From NCBI RefSeq assembly GCF_018129065.1, contig NZ_JAAEDM010000055.1, positions 1 through 34,055 of the forward strand: a stretch of DNA of 34,055 bases, read 5' to 3'. Under the pieces are notes generated by a model. It was not told where the DNA came from and ran no database searches. It worked only from the letters and a program-made list of their open reading frames with translations. The translations under genes and the position numbers were made by a program. This stretch comes from Neoroseomonas soli. Its GTDB lineage: Bacteria > Pseudomonadota > Alphaproteobacteria > Acetobacterales > Acetobacteraceae. Below are positions 7,529 through 15,858 of this stretch, piece after piece; position 1 is the first letter of the stretch; every line of letters begins with the position of its first letter.

Positions 7529-9058
7529 TCACCTCACCGCGCCGAACAGCGCGTCCCACATCGCCTGCACCGTGCTCATCACCCGCGCATTGGCGGCATA
7601 GGCGTTCTGCAGCGTGACCATCGCGGCCATCTCCGCATCCACGTCCACGCCGGAACGCTGCGCGAAGCGCGCCTCCAGCCCCTGCACCAGCGCCTGCGCG
7701 GCGATGTGCGCCTCGCTCGCCGCGGCGCGGTCGGCGGTCTGCGCCGCCGTCACCTGCGCGGCATAGCCCTCGAGCGTCGCCGGTGCGCCGAAGGGCGAAG
7801 AAAGCAGCCCATCCGGCCCGAGCCCGCCGATCGGGATCGCATCCCAGCCGACGCCGGCCTGCGCCTCCGCGCCGAAGCTGAAGTCGAGGACGCGGTCGAG
7901 CAGCGTGGTGAAGCCGGCCAGCCCGCCCGCCGGGTTGGGCGTGAAGGCCGAAGGCCCGGTGCCGCTGCCGAGCACCGCATGGGTGCCGTCGCGCAGCAGG
8001 GACGGGTCGGCCGCCACCGCCTGGTTGACGCGGATGCCGCCCGCGAAGCCGATCATCGTGCTGGTGGGATAGGGCTGCGTCACGTCGGGCACGCCGCCCG
8101 CGGCATCGGTGAAGAGCCGCAGCCCCTGCCCGTCGAAGCGCGCGGCGAGTTGCGCCGCGGCGAGGTCCGCCTCCGCCTGGTAGCGCGGCAGGGTCTGGTC
8201 GCGCAGCGCGACGTATTCCGCGAGCCGCCCGCCCGCGAGGCTTTGCGTCACGTCGCGCCCGCCGAGCATGATGCCCGGGATGGTCCCGCCCGCGCCGTGA
8301 TAGGACGCCGCGCCGAGCGTCGCATCCGCGGTCGAGAAGGCATCCGACTTCGGGTCGAGCGGCAGCACCAGCCCGTTGCGCGCCACCAGCGCGAGCCCGC
8401 CATCCTCGCGCTTCAGCGCGCGCACCTCGATCGATTCCGACAGCGTCGCGATGGCCGCGTCGCGCCGGTCCTCGAGCGCCGCGGCGCCGCCGGTCAGCGA
8501 GACCTGCTCGCGGAGCTGCTGCGTCAGGGTGGCGATCTCGCGCAGCGCGGCGTTGATGCGCGCGACCTCGGTCACGACGCCGTCCTGCGCCTGCTGGCGG
8601 GCCTCGCCGATGGCGGCCGAGACCTCGTTCAGCCGTGTCGCCAGCGCCTGCGCGTCGAGCAGCAGGCCGGACTGCCGGCCGGCTTCGGCCGGGTCGGCGC
8701 GCAGGTCCTCGAACCCGGTGCGCAGCGCGGCGGTCAGGTCGCCGATGCTCTCCCCGTTCTCCGGGTTGCCATGGGCGGTCTCGATCGCCCGCAGCAGACG
8801 CTCGCGCGCGCCCGCGCCGGCGGCGGCAGCACGGCGGGCGTTGAGGTCCGCCACCAGCGCCTCATCCACGTCGCGGGTCGGCGCCAGGCTGCGGACGCCG
8901 ATGCCGACACCCTCCACCTGCACGGCGTAGGTGGCGACGGTCTTCCTGGTGTGCCCGGCCGTACCCGCATTGGCGACATCATTGGCCGAGGCGGCGAGCG
9001 CGCGCTGCGTATGCAGCAGGCCGGAGCGCGCGGTCAGCAGCGCGGCGTCGAGGCTCAT
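7529..9058 (-). CDS. flgK: Hook-associated protein FlgK
   Basis: FlgK (HAP1) joins hook and filament and is exported by the flagellar type III system. The 509-residue protein begins MSLDAALLTARSGLLHTQRA followed by an ANDVANAGTAGHTRK segment, the family's N-terminal signature. It ends with LQNAYAANARVMSTVQAMWD, the C-terminal coiled-coil motif. The ATG at 9058 lies 25 bp after the flgE stop, and flgL follows within 5 bp, so it sits in the flgE-flgK-flgL transcription unit. Confidence 0.95.
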   Translation of the reverse strand: MSLDAALLTARSGLLHTQRALAASANDVANAGTAGHTRKTVATYAVQVEGVGIGVRSLAPTRDVDEALVADLNARRAAAAGAGARERLLRAIETAHGNPENGESIGDLTAALRTGFEDLRADPAEAGRQSGLLLDAQALATRLNEVSAAIGEARQQAQDGVVTEVARINAALREIATLTQQLREQVSLTGGAAALEDRRDAAIATLSESIEVRALKREDGGLALVARNGLVLPLDPKSDAFSTADATLGAASYHGAGGTIPGIMLGGRDVTQSLAGGRLAEYVALRDQTLPRYQAEADLAAAQLAARFDGQGLRLFTDAAGGVPDVTQPYPTSTMIGFAGGIRVNQAVAADPSLLRDGTHAVLGSGTGPSAFTPNPAGGLAGFTTLLDRVLDFSFGAEAQAGVGWDAIPIGGLGPDGLLSSPFGAPATLEGYAAQVTAAQTADRAAASEAHIAAQALVQGLEARFAQRSGVDVDAEMAAMVTLQNAYAANARVMSTVQAMWDALFGAVR

Positions 9059-9083
9059 GGCGGCGTTCCGCTATCGAGGCGCG

Positions 9084-10376
9084 TCAGCGCCGCATGTTGA
9101 TGGTGTCCTGCAGCATCTCGTCCGAAGCGGTGACGATGCGCGTATTCGCCGTATAGGCACGCTGCGCGACGATCAGCTTCGAGAACTCCGCGGCGATGTC
9201 GACATTGGACCGCTCGACCGACCCGACGGCGAGGCGCCCCGCGCCGTTGGAGGCCGGATCCGTGGTCCGCGCCTCACCGCTTTCCAGCGTGCGCATGAAG
9301 GCCTGGCCGTCGAGGCGCTGCAACGCGTCGGCGTTGTTGAAGGTGGTGATCGGCACGCGCGCGATCACGCGCGACTGGCCGTTGTCGTAGTTGATGGCGA
9401 CGTCGCCGTTGTCGCGCACCGCGAGCGAGGAATAGGCGCCGAGCGGCACGCCGTCCTGCGCGAGGTTGCGCACCTCGTACTCGTCCCCCGCGTATTGCGT
9501 CAGGCCGCGCGCCGCGCCGAAGGCGCCGAGGTCCAGTGTGATGGTCTGGGGGCCCTGGCCGAAATCGGCGTCGAAGGTGATGGTCGCCGGGTCCCCGGTG
9601 ACGGTGGCGGCGCCGGCGAACGTGCCGGTGGCATTGGCGAAGCCGCCGATGGTGCCGTCGGGCGAGGCGGGGGCCGCCGCCTGGCCGAACTGCACCTCGA
9701 TGGTGCCGAGCGAGCCACCGGCGCCGGCCGCGCTGATGTCGAGCGTCCAGGTGTTCGCCGCCGTCGGCGTCCAGTTCAGCATCATCTGCTGCAGGGTGCC
9801 GAGGCTGTCATAGACGTTGAGCGGGGTGGAGGCTGCCGCCGTGCCGTTGGCCGGCAGGTTGGCCGAAAGTTCGATCCGGCTGGTGCCGATCGGGTTGAAC
9901 ACCAGGTCGCTGACGCGGATCGGCTGGATGCGCGTGCGGTCCGGTTCGCCCACCGCGTTCGCCGCCCAGCCCTGCAGGTGGTAGCCGGCGCCGTTCACCA
10001 TGTAGCCGTCGCGGTTGAGCTGGAAATCGCCGGCGCGGGTGAAGAACTGCCGCTCGTCAAAGGTCATCTGGCCGTTGACGCTGCCATTGGGCAGCGCGAC
10101 GGAGAAGAAGCCCTGCCCGGCGATGGCGAGGGAGAGCGGGTTCTCCGACTGCTCGATCGTGCCCAGCACGGTGTTGGTATAATCCGGCCGCGCCACCACC
10201 GAGCCAGGCCGGTGCACCGCCTGGGTGCTGTCGGTCAGGAAGGACACGAAGTTGGTGTCGGTGCGCTTGAAGCCGACCGTCTGGCTGTTGGCGACGTTGT
10301 CCGAGACATGGCCTAGTGCGCGCGCCTGGGCCGTCAGGCCGCTGATGGCGGTGGTCATGGATCCGAACAGGGACAT
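9084..10376 (-). CDS. flgE: Flagellar hook protein FlgE
   Basis: FlgE is the hook subunit. The 430-residue protein starts MSLFGSMTTAISGLTAQARA, followed by VSDNVANSQTVGFKRTDTNF, the rod/hook N-terminal motif. The FlgE D2-type middle domain contains LNVYDSLGTLQQMMLNW, and the end is IVAQRAYTANTRIVTASDEM. The true start is the ATG at 10376, with GGAG 6-7 nt upstream; the longer open frame to 11600 is a shadow of fliK. A near-perfect sigma-54 promoter lies 32-47 bp upstream on the same strand. It is first in the minus arm and divergent from fliK, the ruler that sets hook length. Confidence 0.95.
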   Translation of the reverse strand: MSLFGSMTTAISGLTAQARALGHVSDNVANSQTVGFKRTDTNFVSFLTDSTQAVHRPGSVVARPDYTNTVLGTIEQSENPLSLAIAGQGFFSVALPNGSVNGQMTFDERQFFTRAGDFQLNRDGYMVNGAGYHLQGWAANAVGEPDRTRIQPIRVSDLVFNPIGTSRIELSANLPANGTAAASTPLNVYDSLGTLQQMMLNWTPTAANTWTLDISAAGAGGSLGTIEVQFGQAAAPASPDGTIGGFANATGTFAGAATVTGDPATITFDADFGQGPQTITLDLGAFGAARGLTQYAGDEYEVRNLAQDGVPLGAYSSLAVRDNGDVAINYDNGQSRVIARVPITTFNNADALQRLDGQAFMRTLESGEARTTDPASNGAGRLAVGSVERSNVDIAAEFSKLIVAQRAYTANTRIVTASDEMLQDTINMRR

Positions 10377-10407
10377 GGGGCTCTCCGGTCTGGGCGGCGC
10401 GGGGCGT

Positions 10408-10423
10408 CGCAACCGGCGTGCCA
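10408..10423 (-). promoter_or_regulatory. Sigma-54 (-24/-12) promoter for flgE
   Basis: On the minus strand the sequence reads TGGCACGCCGGTTGCG. It matches the RpoN consensus TGGCACG-N4-TTGCA at every position but the last, with the invariant GG and GC correctly 10 bp apart. The expected start site is about 20 nt upstream of the flgE ATG. Confidence 0.85.
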
Positions 10424-10518
10424 GTGACGGGGGGCCTCGGCGCGGGCGAAGCCTGCCCGGCAGCGGCAGAAGCGGCAGGGTCCCCGGCATTTCCTGCCGC
10501 TCCGGCGTGGCGCGGCGC

Positions 10519-10534
10519 TGGCCCGGCGGTTGCA
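10519..10534 (+). promoter_or_regulatory. Sigma-54 (-24/-12) promoter for fliK
   Basis: The plus strand reads TGGCCCGGCGGTTGCA, one mismatch (A to C) from the RpoN consensus TGGCACG-N4-TTGCA, with correct GG-N10-GC spacing. It would start transcription about 70 nt upstream of the fliK ATG and lies about 96 bp from the opposing flgE promoter. Confidence 0.75.
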
Positions 10535-10614
10535 GCTTCGTGCCGGCCGCCGCGACCCGCGGGCCGGCAGCGCGCCGCGGCATCGCAGCACGGGCAGGAG
10601 AGACGCAGCGGACC

Positions 10615-12192
10615 ATGGATGGCATCGCGAACCTTGCCCCGCTCGCACCACCAGCGGCATGGGCGGCCACGACGACGACGCCGGGCAGCCAGGCCTTCGC
10701 GGAGGCCATGGCGCTGGCGACCCAACCCGCGCGGGCCGGGCCGGGCGCACCGCAAGATGGCACGGGCGCCGGAGGGGACGAGCCGGGCGCAGCCGGGGGC
10801 GGGACAGCCTTGGGGCAGAATGGAGCGCCGGTATCCGGGGACGCTGCGCCCGCCACCTGGGCGTTCGTCGTTGAGGCAACCACGCCGTCGGCTTGCACGC
10901 CCGGCATCGCTCCGCCCCCCTTGCCGGCGACGACCACGGCGGAACCGCCCGTCGCGGCGCCGGCGGGTCCACCCGTCGCGGCGCCTGCGGGACCCATGCC
11001 GGCCGGGTTGGCGCAACTCCCGGCAGCCATGCCCGCGGCCGGCGCCGTAGCGCCTGGCGGCCCGCCCCCGACGACGACGCCAACCGGCGCCCCTGCGGAG
11101 GCGCCATCTGCGTCAGAGCCCGACGGGGGTGCCTCCCCGCGAGAATACCGGGTGGAGCAGGCGGGGACGTCCCCGGCCGAACCCGGTTCCGTGGCCATGG
11201 CGGCGCGCGGAGAGGCGCCCCCGGCCATCACCGTCCTTCCTGCACCGGGGCCAGCGACGAGCGCCCCCGCCACGACCACGGAGGCACCACGCCGCGTGGC
11301 GCGCGACAGCGCCGCGACGGCGGGCGCGCCTGCCAGGTTCATGCCAGCCGGCACCACATCCCCAGCAGCCTCCGCAGAGGCGACGATGACCGAGACGATC
11401 ACTGCCGATGCCGCGGCACCAGCTGGGCCCTCATCGCCCGCCACCCACCGGCCGACCGCGGGGCGAGAGGCCACCCGCGGCGCACCCCTCCGGCCGCACG
11501 GCACCGGGACACCGGCTGCCGACGTCGCGATCTCGAACCAGGCCGCGACGTCCGCCAAGGCGCCCGGCATCTCGCCCGTGCCGGATGGCGTCGCCGGCAC
11601 GGCGCCGGAACCGCGTCATGCCGAAGCCACCCTGTCCGCCCCCGCCTCGCCGGCGGCAACGCCCGCAGCGGCCGGCGAAGCCTCGGCCATTTTGCCGCCG
11701 AGCGTCGGACCTGCGGCGGGCACATCGCCCTCGCCCCTGGCCGCCCCACCACCACCACCAGGAACGGCCCCCGCAACCCCGCCGCTGCGCCAGATCGCCT
11801 CCGTCGTCGTCGCGGTCGCGATCGGCCGCGGCACCGCGAGGCTCTCCGTCACGCTCGAGCCAGTCGAGCTCGGCCGCGTCGAGGTCAGCGTCGAGCGCAG
11901 CGGAGAGACCGCCCATGTGCAGATTCTTGCCGAGCGCCCGGAAACCCTTGCCCTGCTCCAGCGCGACCAGCGCGAGCTCGACCGCGCGCTGACCCAGGCT
12001 GGGATCGCGCCGGACGGCCGTTCGGTCTCGCTTGGCCTCGCCGCGGGCGGCGATCGCGGCGGCCAGGATCGCCAGGCGCAGCACGCGGGGCGCGTGGCAC
12101 GCGGCATGCTGCCCGGTGCCGAGACCGCCAACGACACCGCCGCGGAAGCCCCGCCGCGCCGCCTGCTCTCGCTGCTCGACCTCGCCGTCTAG
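10615..12192 (+). CDS. fliK: Flagellar hook-length control protein FliK
   Basis: FliK is the secreted molecular ruler that ends hook growth and switches export to filament proteins. The 525-residue product has a long Ala/Pro/Thr/Gly-rich, presumably unfolded N-terminal part (about 1-395). A compact C-terminal Flg_hook domain follows (about 395-495), with the pattern TARLSVTLEPVELGRVEVSV, then AERPETLALLQRDQRELDRA and LTQAGI. It starts at the ATG at 10615, beyond which the upstream frame runs into the promoter region. The ribosome binding site (GGAG) is rather distant. A 24-bp tandem duplication lies at 10945-10992. It heads the plus arm from a sigma-54 promoter. Confidence 0.88.
   Translation: MDGIANLAPLAPPAAWAATTTTPGSQAFAEAMALATQPARAGPGAPQDGTGAGGDEPGAAGGGTALGQNGAPVSGDAAPATWAFVVEATTPSACTPGIAPPPLPATTTAEPPVAAPAGPPVAAPAGPMPAGLAQLPAAMPAAGAVAPGGPPPTTTPTGAPAEAPSASEPDGGASPREYRVEQAGTSPAEPGSVAMAARGEAPPAITVLPAPGPATSAPATTTEAPRRVARDSAATAGAPARFMPAGTTSPAASAEATMTETITADAAAPAGPSSPATHRPTAGREATRGAPLRPHGTGTPAADVAISNQAATSAKAPGISPVPDGVAGTAPEPRHAEATLSAPASPAATPAAAGEASAILPPSVGPAAGTSPSPLAAPPPPPGTAPATPPLRQIASVVVAVAIGRGTARLSVTLEPVELGRVEVSVERSGETAHVQILAERPETLALLQRDQRELDRALTQAGIAPDGRSVSLGLAAGGDRGGQDRQAQHAGRVARGMLPGAETANDTAAEAPPRRLLSLLDLAV
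10945..10992 (+). repeat. 24-bp tandem duplication inside fliK
   Basis: Two adjacent 24-bp units (10945-10968 and 10969-10992) differ at only a few positions, and each encodes PPVAAPAG. They lie in the disordered part of FliK, where ruler length could change by unit gain or loss. Confidence 0.85.
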
Positions 12193-12193
12193 T

Positions 12194-12285
12194 GCGGTTT
12201 CCGTTCGCCTGGGCTCACGAACACCGCTCCAGGCCTTTGTTTTTGCAAGCATCTTCACCCGATCCGGTGATTCCACCTGATCGGG
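12194..12285. repeat. Two-palindrome REP-like element between fliK and flgD
   Basis: The first imperfect hairpin spans 12194-12227: GCGGT/ACCGC, then a 3x3 internal loop, then CGT/ACG. A T-rich spacer follows. A second strong hairpin spans 12258-12285: arms CCCGATC/GATCGGG, one C/T mismatch, an inner GGTG/CACC stem and an ATTC loop. The element begins immediately after the fliK stop and ends 26 bp before the flgD ATG. Its base composition (TTTGTTTTTGC) differs from its surroundings. It looks like the compound extragenic palindromes dispersed in alphaproteobacterial genomes; only one copy is in the window. Confidence 0.65.
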
Positions 12286-12311
12286 ATCTGCTCTAAGGGA
12301 AGGATCCTGCC

Positions 12312-12968
12312 ATGTCCGGCTCCGTCGCCTCCGCCACCGCCGCCAGCGGCGCGGCCTCCTCCAACACGCGCCTCGCCGGCGACTTCAACACCTTCCTGAC
12401 ATTGCTGACGACGCAGTTGCAGAACCAGAGCCCGACCGATCCGCTCGACGCCAACCAGATGACGAACCAGCTCGTGCAGTTCGCCTCGGTCGAGCAGCAG
12501 ATCGCGATGAACCAGAACCTCGAGAGCCTGATCACGCTGCAGCAGACGGCGCAGCTCACCGCGGCCGCGCCGCTGATGGGTCAGCGCGCGGAAGTGGAAT
12601 CGAACCAGGTCGCGCTGCAGAACGGCCGCGCCGAGATCCGCCTGCCCGCTGCCGGCACCGCCCGCACGGCGGAGGTTGCCATCATCGACGCCGGCGGGCG
12701 CGTGCTGCGCCAGCAGGCGGTCACCCTCGGCACCGCAGCCACCGGCTGGAACTGGGATGGGCGCGACGCCTCCGGCCGCAGCCTGGCCGACGGCGCCTAT
12801 GGCGTGCGGGTCACGGGACGCGGCGCGAACGGCGAGGCGGTCCCGCTATCCTTCACCGTTGCCGGCACGGTGACGGGCGCGGAGCGGAGCGGCAGCAACC
12901 TCACCCTGTCCATGGGCGGCATGAGCGTCGGCTTCGACAGGCTCCGGCGGCTGACGCCCAACGACTGA
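12312..12968 (+). CDS. flgD: Flagellar hook capping protein FlgD
   Basis: FlgD caps the growing hook and is needed for FlgE assembly. The 218-residue protein contains the family signature FLTLLTTQLQNQSPTDPLD (residues 28-46) and VQFASVEQQI (55-64). It also has a C-terminal FlgD Ig/tudor-like region with GWNWDGRDASGRSLADGAYG. The ATG at 12312 is preceded by AGGGAAGGA. It lies 119 bp after fliK, separated by a palindromic repeat, and 248 bp before fliF. Confidence 0.95.
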   Translation: MSGSVASATAASGAASSNTRLAGDFNTFLTLLTTQLQNQSPTDPLDANQMTNQLVQFASVEQQIAMNQNLESLITLQQTAQLTAAAPLMGQRAEVESNQVALQNGRAEIRLPAAGTARTAEVAIIDAGGRVLRQQAVTLGTAATGWNWDGRDASGRSLADGAYGVRVTGRGANGEAVPLSFTVAGTVTGAERSGSNLTLSMGGMSVGFDRLRRLTPND

Positions 12969-13216
12969 CGTCCTGCCCGCCATGATGGCGGCGGCCCGCC
13001 GAGGGCGCGGCCGCCAGGCAAGCCGCTGAAAATTCGGCAGCGTCCTGGAGACGAAGTCCGCCGGGCTCCGGACGCCGGAGGCGGGGCGCCGCCGGCGCGC
13101 CGTTAACCGCACCGCAACCGCCACCCGGCAAAGTCTGCCGCGGCGGCAGGAGGCGGCCTTCGGATGCGATGGATGCGGCCGGCATGGCCCGGCGGGTGGC
13201 GCTGGGAGCCTGAAAC

Positions 13217-14854
13217 GTGAACGCGCTGCTGACCCAGCTGCGCGCGCTGGGGCCGCTGCGGCTCGGCGCGCTGGCGGGCGCGGGGCTCGCGGTACTCGGC
13301 CTGCTCGCGTGGTTCGTGATGCGGGCGGGGCAGCCGACCATGGCGCTGCTCTACGGCGATCTCGACCCGCGTGACGCGGCGCAGGTGGTCGCGGCACTGG
13401 AGCGCGCCCGCGTGCCGCACCGCATCGAGGCCGGCGGCAGCCGCATCCTGGCACCGGAGGAACAGGTGCCGCGGCTGCGCCTGTCGCTCGCGCGCGAAGG
13501 CCTGCCGCAGGGCGGTTCCGTCGGCTACGAGATCTTCGACCGCGGCGAATCCCTGACCACCACCCCCTTCCAGCAGGACGTGAACCGGCTGCGCGCGCTG
13601 GAAGGCGAATTGGCGCGCTCCATCCGCGGCCTCGCCGGCGTGCGCGCCGCACGCGTGCATCTGGTGCTGCCGCGGCGCGAGGCCTTCTCGCGCGAACGGG
13701 GCGAGGCGCAGGCCTCGGTCGTGCTGACCATGCAGGGCGCGCAGCGGCTGGACCGGGAGGGGGTGCAGGCGGTGCTGCACCTCGTCGCCACCGCCGTGCC
13801 TGGGCTCAGGCCGCAGAACGTCTCCATCGTGGACAGCCGGGGCGCGCTGCTCGCGCGCGGCGGGCAGGCTCTGGCCGGCCCGGCGGCGGCGATGTCCCAG
13901 GACGAGCTGCGCCGCGCGCAGGAAATCCGCATCGCCCGCGCCGTCGAGGAAATGCTGGAACGCACCCTCGGCCCCGGCCGCGTGCGCGCCGAGGCGACGG
14001 TCGAGATGGATTTCGACCGCGTGCAGACCACCGAGGAACGCTTCGACCCCGACAACCAGGTCCCGCGCAGCCAGCAGAGCGTGCAGGAGAACAGCCGCAA
14101 CGCCGAAGCCCAGGCGACCACGGTGCAGAACAACGTGCCAGGCGCCGATCCCACCGGTGCCGGCGGCTCGCAGGAAAGCCGGCAGGAAGAAACCACCAAC
14201 TACGAGATCGGCCGCACCACGCGCAGCACGGTGCGGGAGCATCCGGTGCTGCGCCGCCAGTCCGTCGCCGTGCTGGTGGATGGCATCTACGAACCGCAAG
14301 CGAGTGGCCCCGCGACCTTCCGCGAACGCACGCCCGAGGAATTGCAGCGCATCTCCGCCCTGGTGCGCGGCGCCATCGGCTTCGACGAGCGGCGCGGCGA
14401 CGCGGTCGAGGTGGTCTCCCTGCGCTTCGCCGAGCCGCCGGTCGCGGATGGCGGCGCGCCGGGGATGTTCGACCTCGCCTTCAGCAGTACGACGCTCGCG
14501 CGGCTGATCGAAAGCGCGCTTTACGCATTGGTGGCGCTGGTCGCCATCTTCCTGCTCGGCCGGCCGGCGATGGGGCGGTTGATGACGGCCATCGCGCCGC
14601 CGGTGCCGGCTCTCGCAGCGGACGGGAAGTCCGCCGTGGCCGGGGTGGCCACGGCGGCCGGCGCGCCGGCGCTGCCGGGTGGAGGCGCCGGCGCCCTGGA
14701 AGGCTCTGCGGAAGGCGAGGCCATGGTCACCATCGGCATGGTCGAAGGCCAGATGCGCGCCTCCTCGATCGCGCGGATGCAGGAACTCGTGGACCGCCAC
14801 CCGGAGGAAACGCTGAGCGTGGTGCGCCGCTGGATGACGCCGGAGGAGGCCTGA
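13217..14854 (+). CDS. fliF: Flagellar MS-ring protein FliF
   Basis: FliF forms the MS ring in the inner membrane, the base on which the export apparatus and rotor assemble. The 545-residue protein has a first membrane helix at about 15-35. Periplasmic ring-building motifs follow (ALLYGDLDPRDAAQVVAALE, GSVGYEIFDRGESLTTTPFQ, RVHLVLPRREAFSRE). A second helix lies at about 430-450, and the cytoplasmic FliG-binding tail ends ELVDRHPEETLSVVRRWM. The start is GTG at 13217, with GGGAG upstream. The 248-bp region before it holds a GTTAAC half-site (13102-13107) and short GC-rich palindromes but no promoter I could fix. fliG follows 3 bp after the stop. Confidence 0.96.
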   Translation: MNALLTQLRALGPLRLGALAGAGLAVLGLLAWFVMRAGQPTMALLYGDLDPRDAAQVVAALERARVPHRIEAGGSRILAPEEQVPRLRLSLAREGLPQGGSVGYEIFDRGESLTTTPFQQDVNRLRALEGELARSIRGLAGVRAARVHLVLPRREAFSRERGEAQASVVLTMQGAQRLDREGVQAVLHLVATAVPGLRPQNVSIVDSRGALLARGGQALAGPAAAMSQDELRRAQEIRIARAVEEMLERTLGPGRVRAEATVEMDFDRVQTTEERFDPDNQVPRSQQSVQENSRNAEAQATTVQNNVPGADPTGAGGSQESRQEETTNYEIGRTTRSTVREHPVLRRQSVAVLVDGIYEPQASGPATFRERTPEELQRISALVRGAIGFDERRGDAVEVVSLRFAEPPVADGGAPGMFDLAFSSTTLARLIESALYALVALVAIFLLGRPAMGRLMTAIAPPVPALAADGKSAVAGVATAAGAPALPGGGAGALEGSAEGEAMVTIGMVEGQMRASSIARMQELVDRHPEETLSVVRRWMTPEEA

Positions 14855-14857
14855 GCC

Positions 14858-15856
14858 ATGCCCGCGACCCTGACCGGCGCGCAGAAGGCCGCCACCTTCA
14901 TGCTGGCGATCGGCGAGGAGCACGCCGCGCGTCTCTTCGCCAAGATGCACGAGGACGAGATCCGCGACATCTCCTCCGCCATGGCAAGCCTCGGCACGGT
15001 GCCGGCGCCGACGGTGGAGGAACTCTGCCGCGAATTCACCGACAGCCTGGGGCAGACCGGCAACCTGGTCGGCTCCTGGGAGACAACGGAGCGGATGCTG
15101 CTCCGGACGCTGCCGCGCGAGCGCGTCGCCCAGATCATGGAGGAGATCCGCGGCCCCGCCGGCCGCACCATGTGGGACAAGCTGGGCAACGTGAACGAGG
15201 CGGTGCTCGCGAACTACCTCAAGAACGAATACCCGCAGACCGTCGCCGTGGTGCTGACCAAGGTGAAGCCCGACCACGCCGCGCGCGTGCTCTCCCTGCT
15301 GCCGGAAGGCTTCTCGATGGAAGTCGTGATGCGGATGCTGCGCATGGAGACGGTGCAGAAGGAAGCCCTCGACGGCGTCGAGAAGACGCTGAAGGCCGAG
15401 TTCATGTCGAACCTCGCGCGTGCGCAGCGGCGCGACGCGCATGAGATGATGGCCGAGATCTTCAACAACCTCGACCGCCAGTCGGAAACGCGCATCCTCG
15501 CCGCGTTGGAGGAACGCAACCGTGACGCGGCCGAGCGCATCCGCGGCCTGATGTTCACCTTCGACGATCTCTCCCGCCTGGATGGCCAGAGCATCCAGGT
15601 GTTGATGCGCGCCGTCGCGAAGGAACAGCTGACGCTGGCGCTCAAGGGCGCGTCGGATTCCCTGCGCGATCTCTTCACCAGGAACATGACCGAGCGCGCG
15701 GCGAAGATGCTGAAGGAGGACCTCGCCAACATGGGCCCGGTGAAGCTGCGCGACGTGGACGAGGCGCAGTCGGCGATCGTCGTGCTGGCCAAGGACCTGG
15801 CGGCCCAGGGCCAGATCCAGATGCAGGACGGCCGCGAGGACGAGATGGTGTACTGA
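14858..15856 (+). CDS. fliG: Flagellar motor switch protein FliG
   Basis: FliG is the rotor component that interacts with MotA and sets torque and direction. The 332-residue protein has the usual three domains. The N-terminal FliF-binding part begins [22 protein letters not shown]. The middle domain contains [25 protein letters not shown]. The C-terminal torque domain includes [20 protein letters not shown] and [20 protein letters not shown]. It sits between fliF and fliH with 2-3 bp gaps, indicating tight co-translation. Confidence 0.97.
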   Translation: MPATLTGAQKAATFMLAIGEEHAARLFAKMHEDEIRDISSAMASLGTVPAPTVEELCREFTDSLGQTGNLVGSWETTERMLLRTLPRERVAQIMEEIRGPAGRTMWDKLGNVNEAVLANYLKNEYPQTVAVVLTKVKPDHAARVLSLLPEGFSMEVVMRMLRMETVQKEALDGVEKTLKAEFMSNLARAQRRDAHEMMAEIFNNLDRQSETRILAALEERNRDAAERIRGLMFTFDDLSRLDGQSIQVLMRAVAKEQLTLALKGASDSLRDLFTRNMTERAAKMLKEDLANMGPVKLRDVDEAQSAIVVLAKDLAAQGQIQMQDGREDEMVY

Positions 15857-15858
15857 CC

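Noticed and set aside
9084-11600. 838-residue minus-strand frame as an extended FlgE or fused protein
   Set aside because: The extra N-terminal part is antisense to fliK and low-complexity. FlgE proper begins at the ATG at 10376 with a promoter and ribosome binding site in place.
12232-12247. GG...TTTTTGCA upstream of flgD as a sigma-54 promoter
   Set aside because: GG and GC are 11 bp apart where RpoN needs 10, and the sequence is the spacer of the palindromic element.
12977-12991. CCGCCAT/ATGGCGG inverted repeat after flgD as a terminator
   Set aside because: The arms are separated by a single base, so the real stem is only about 4 bp, and no U tract follows.
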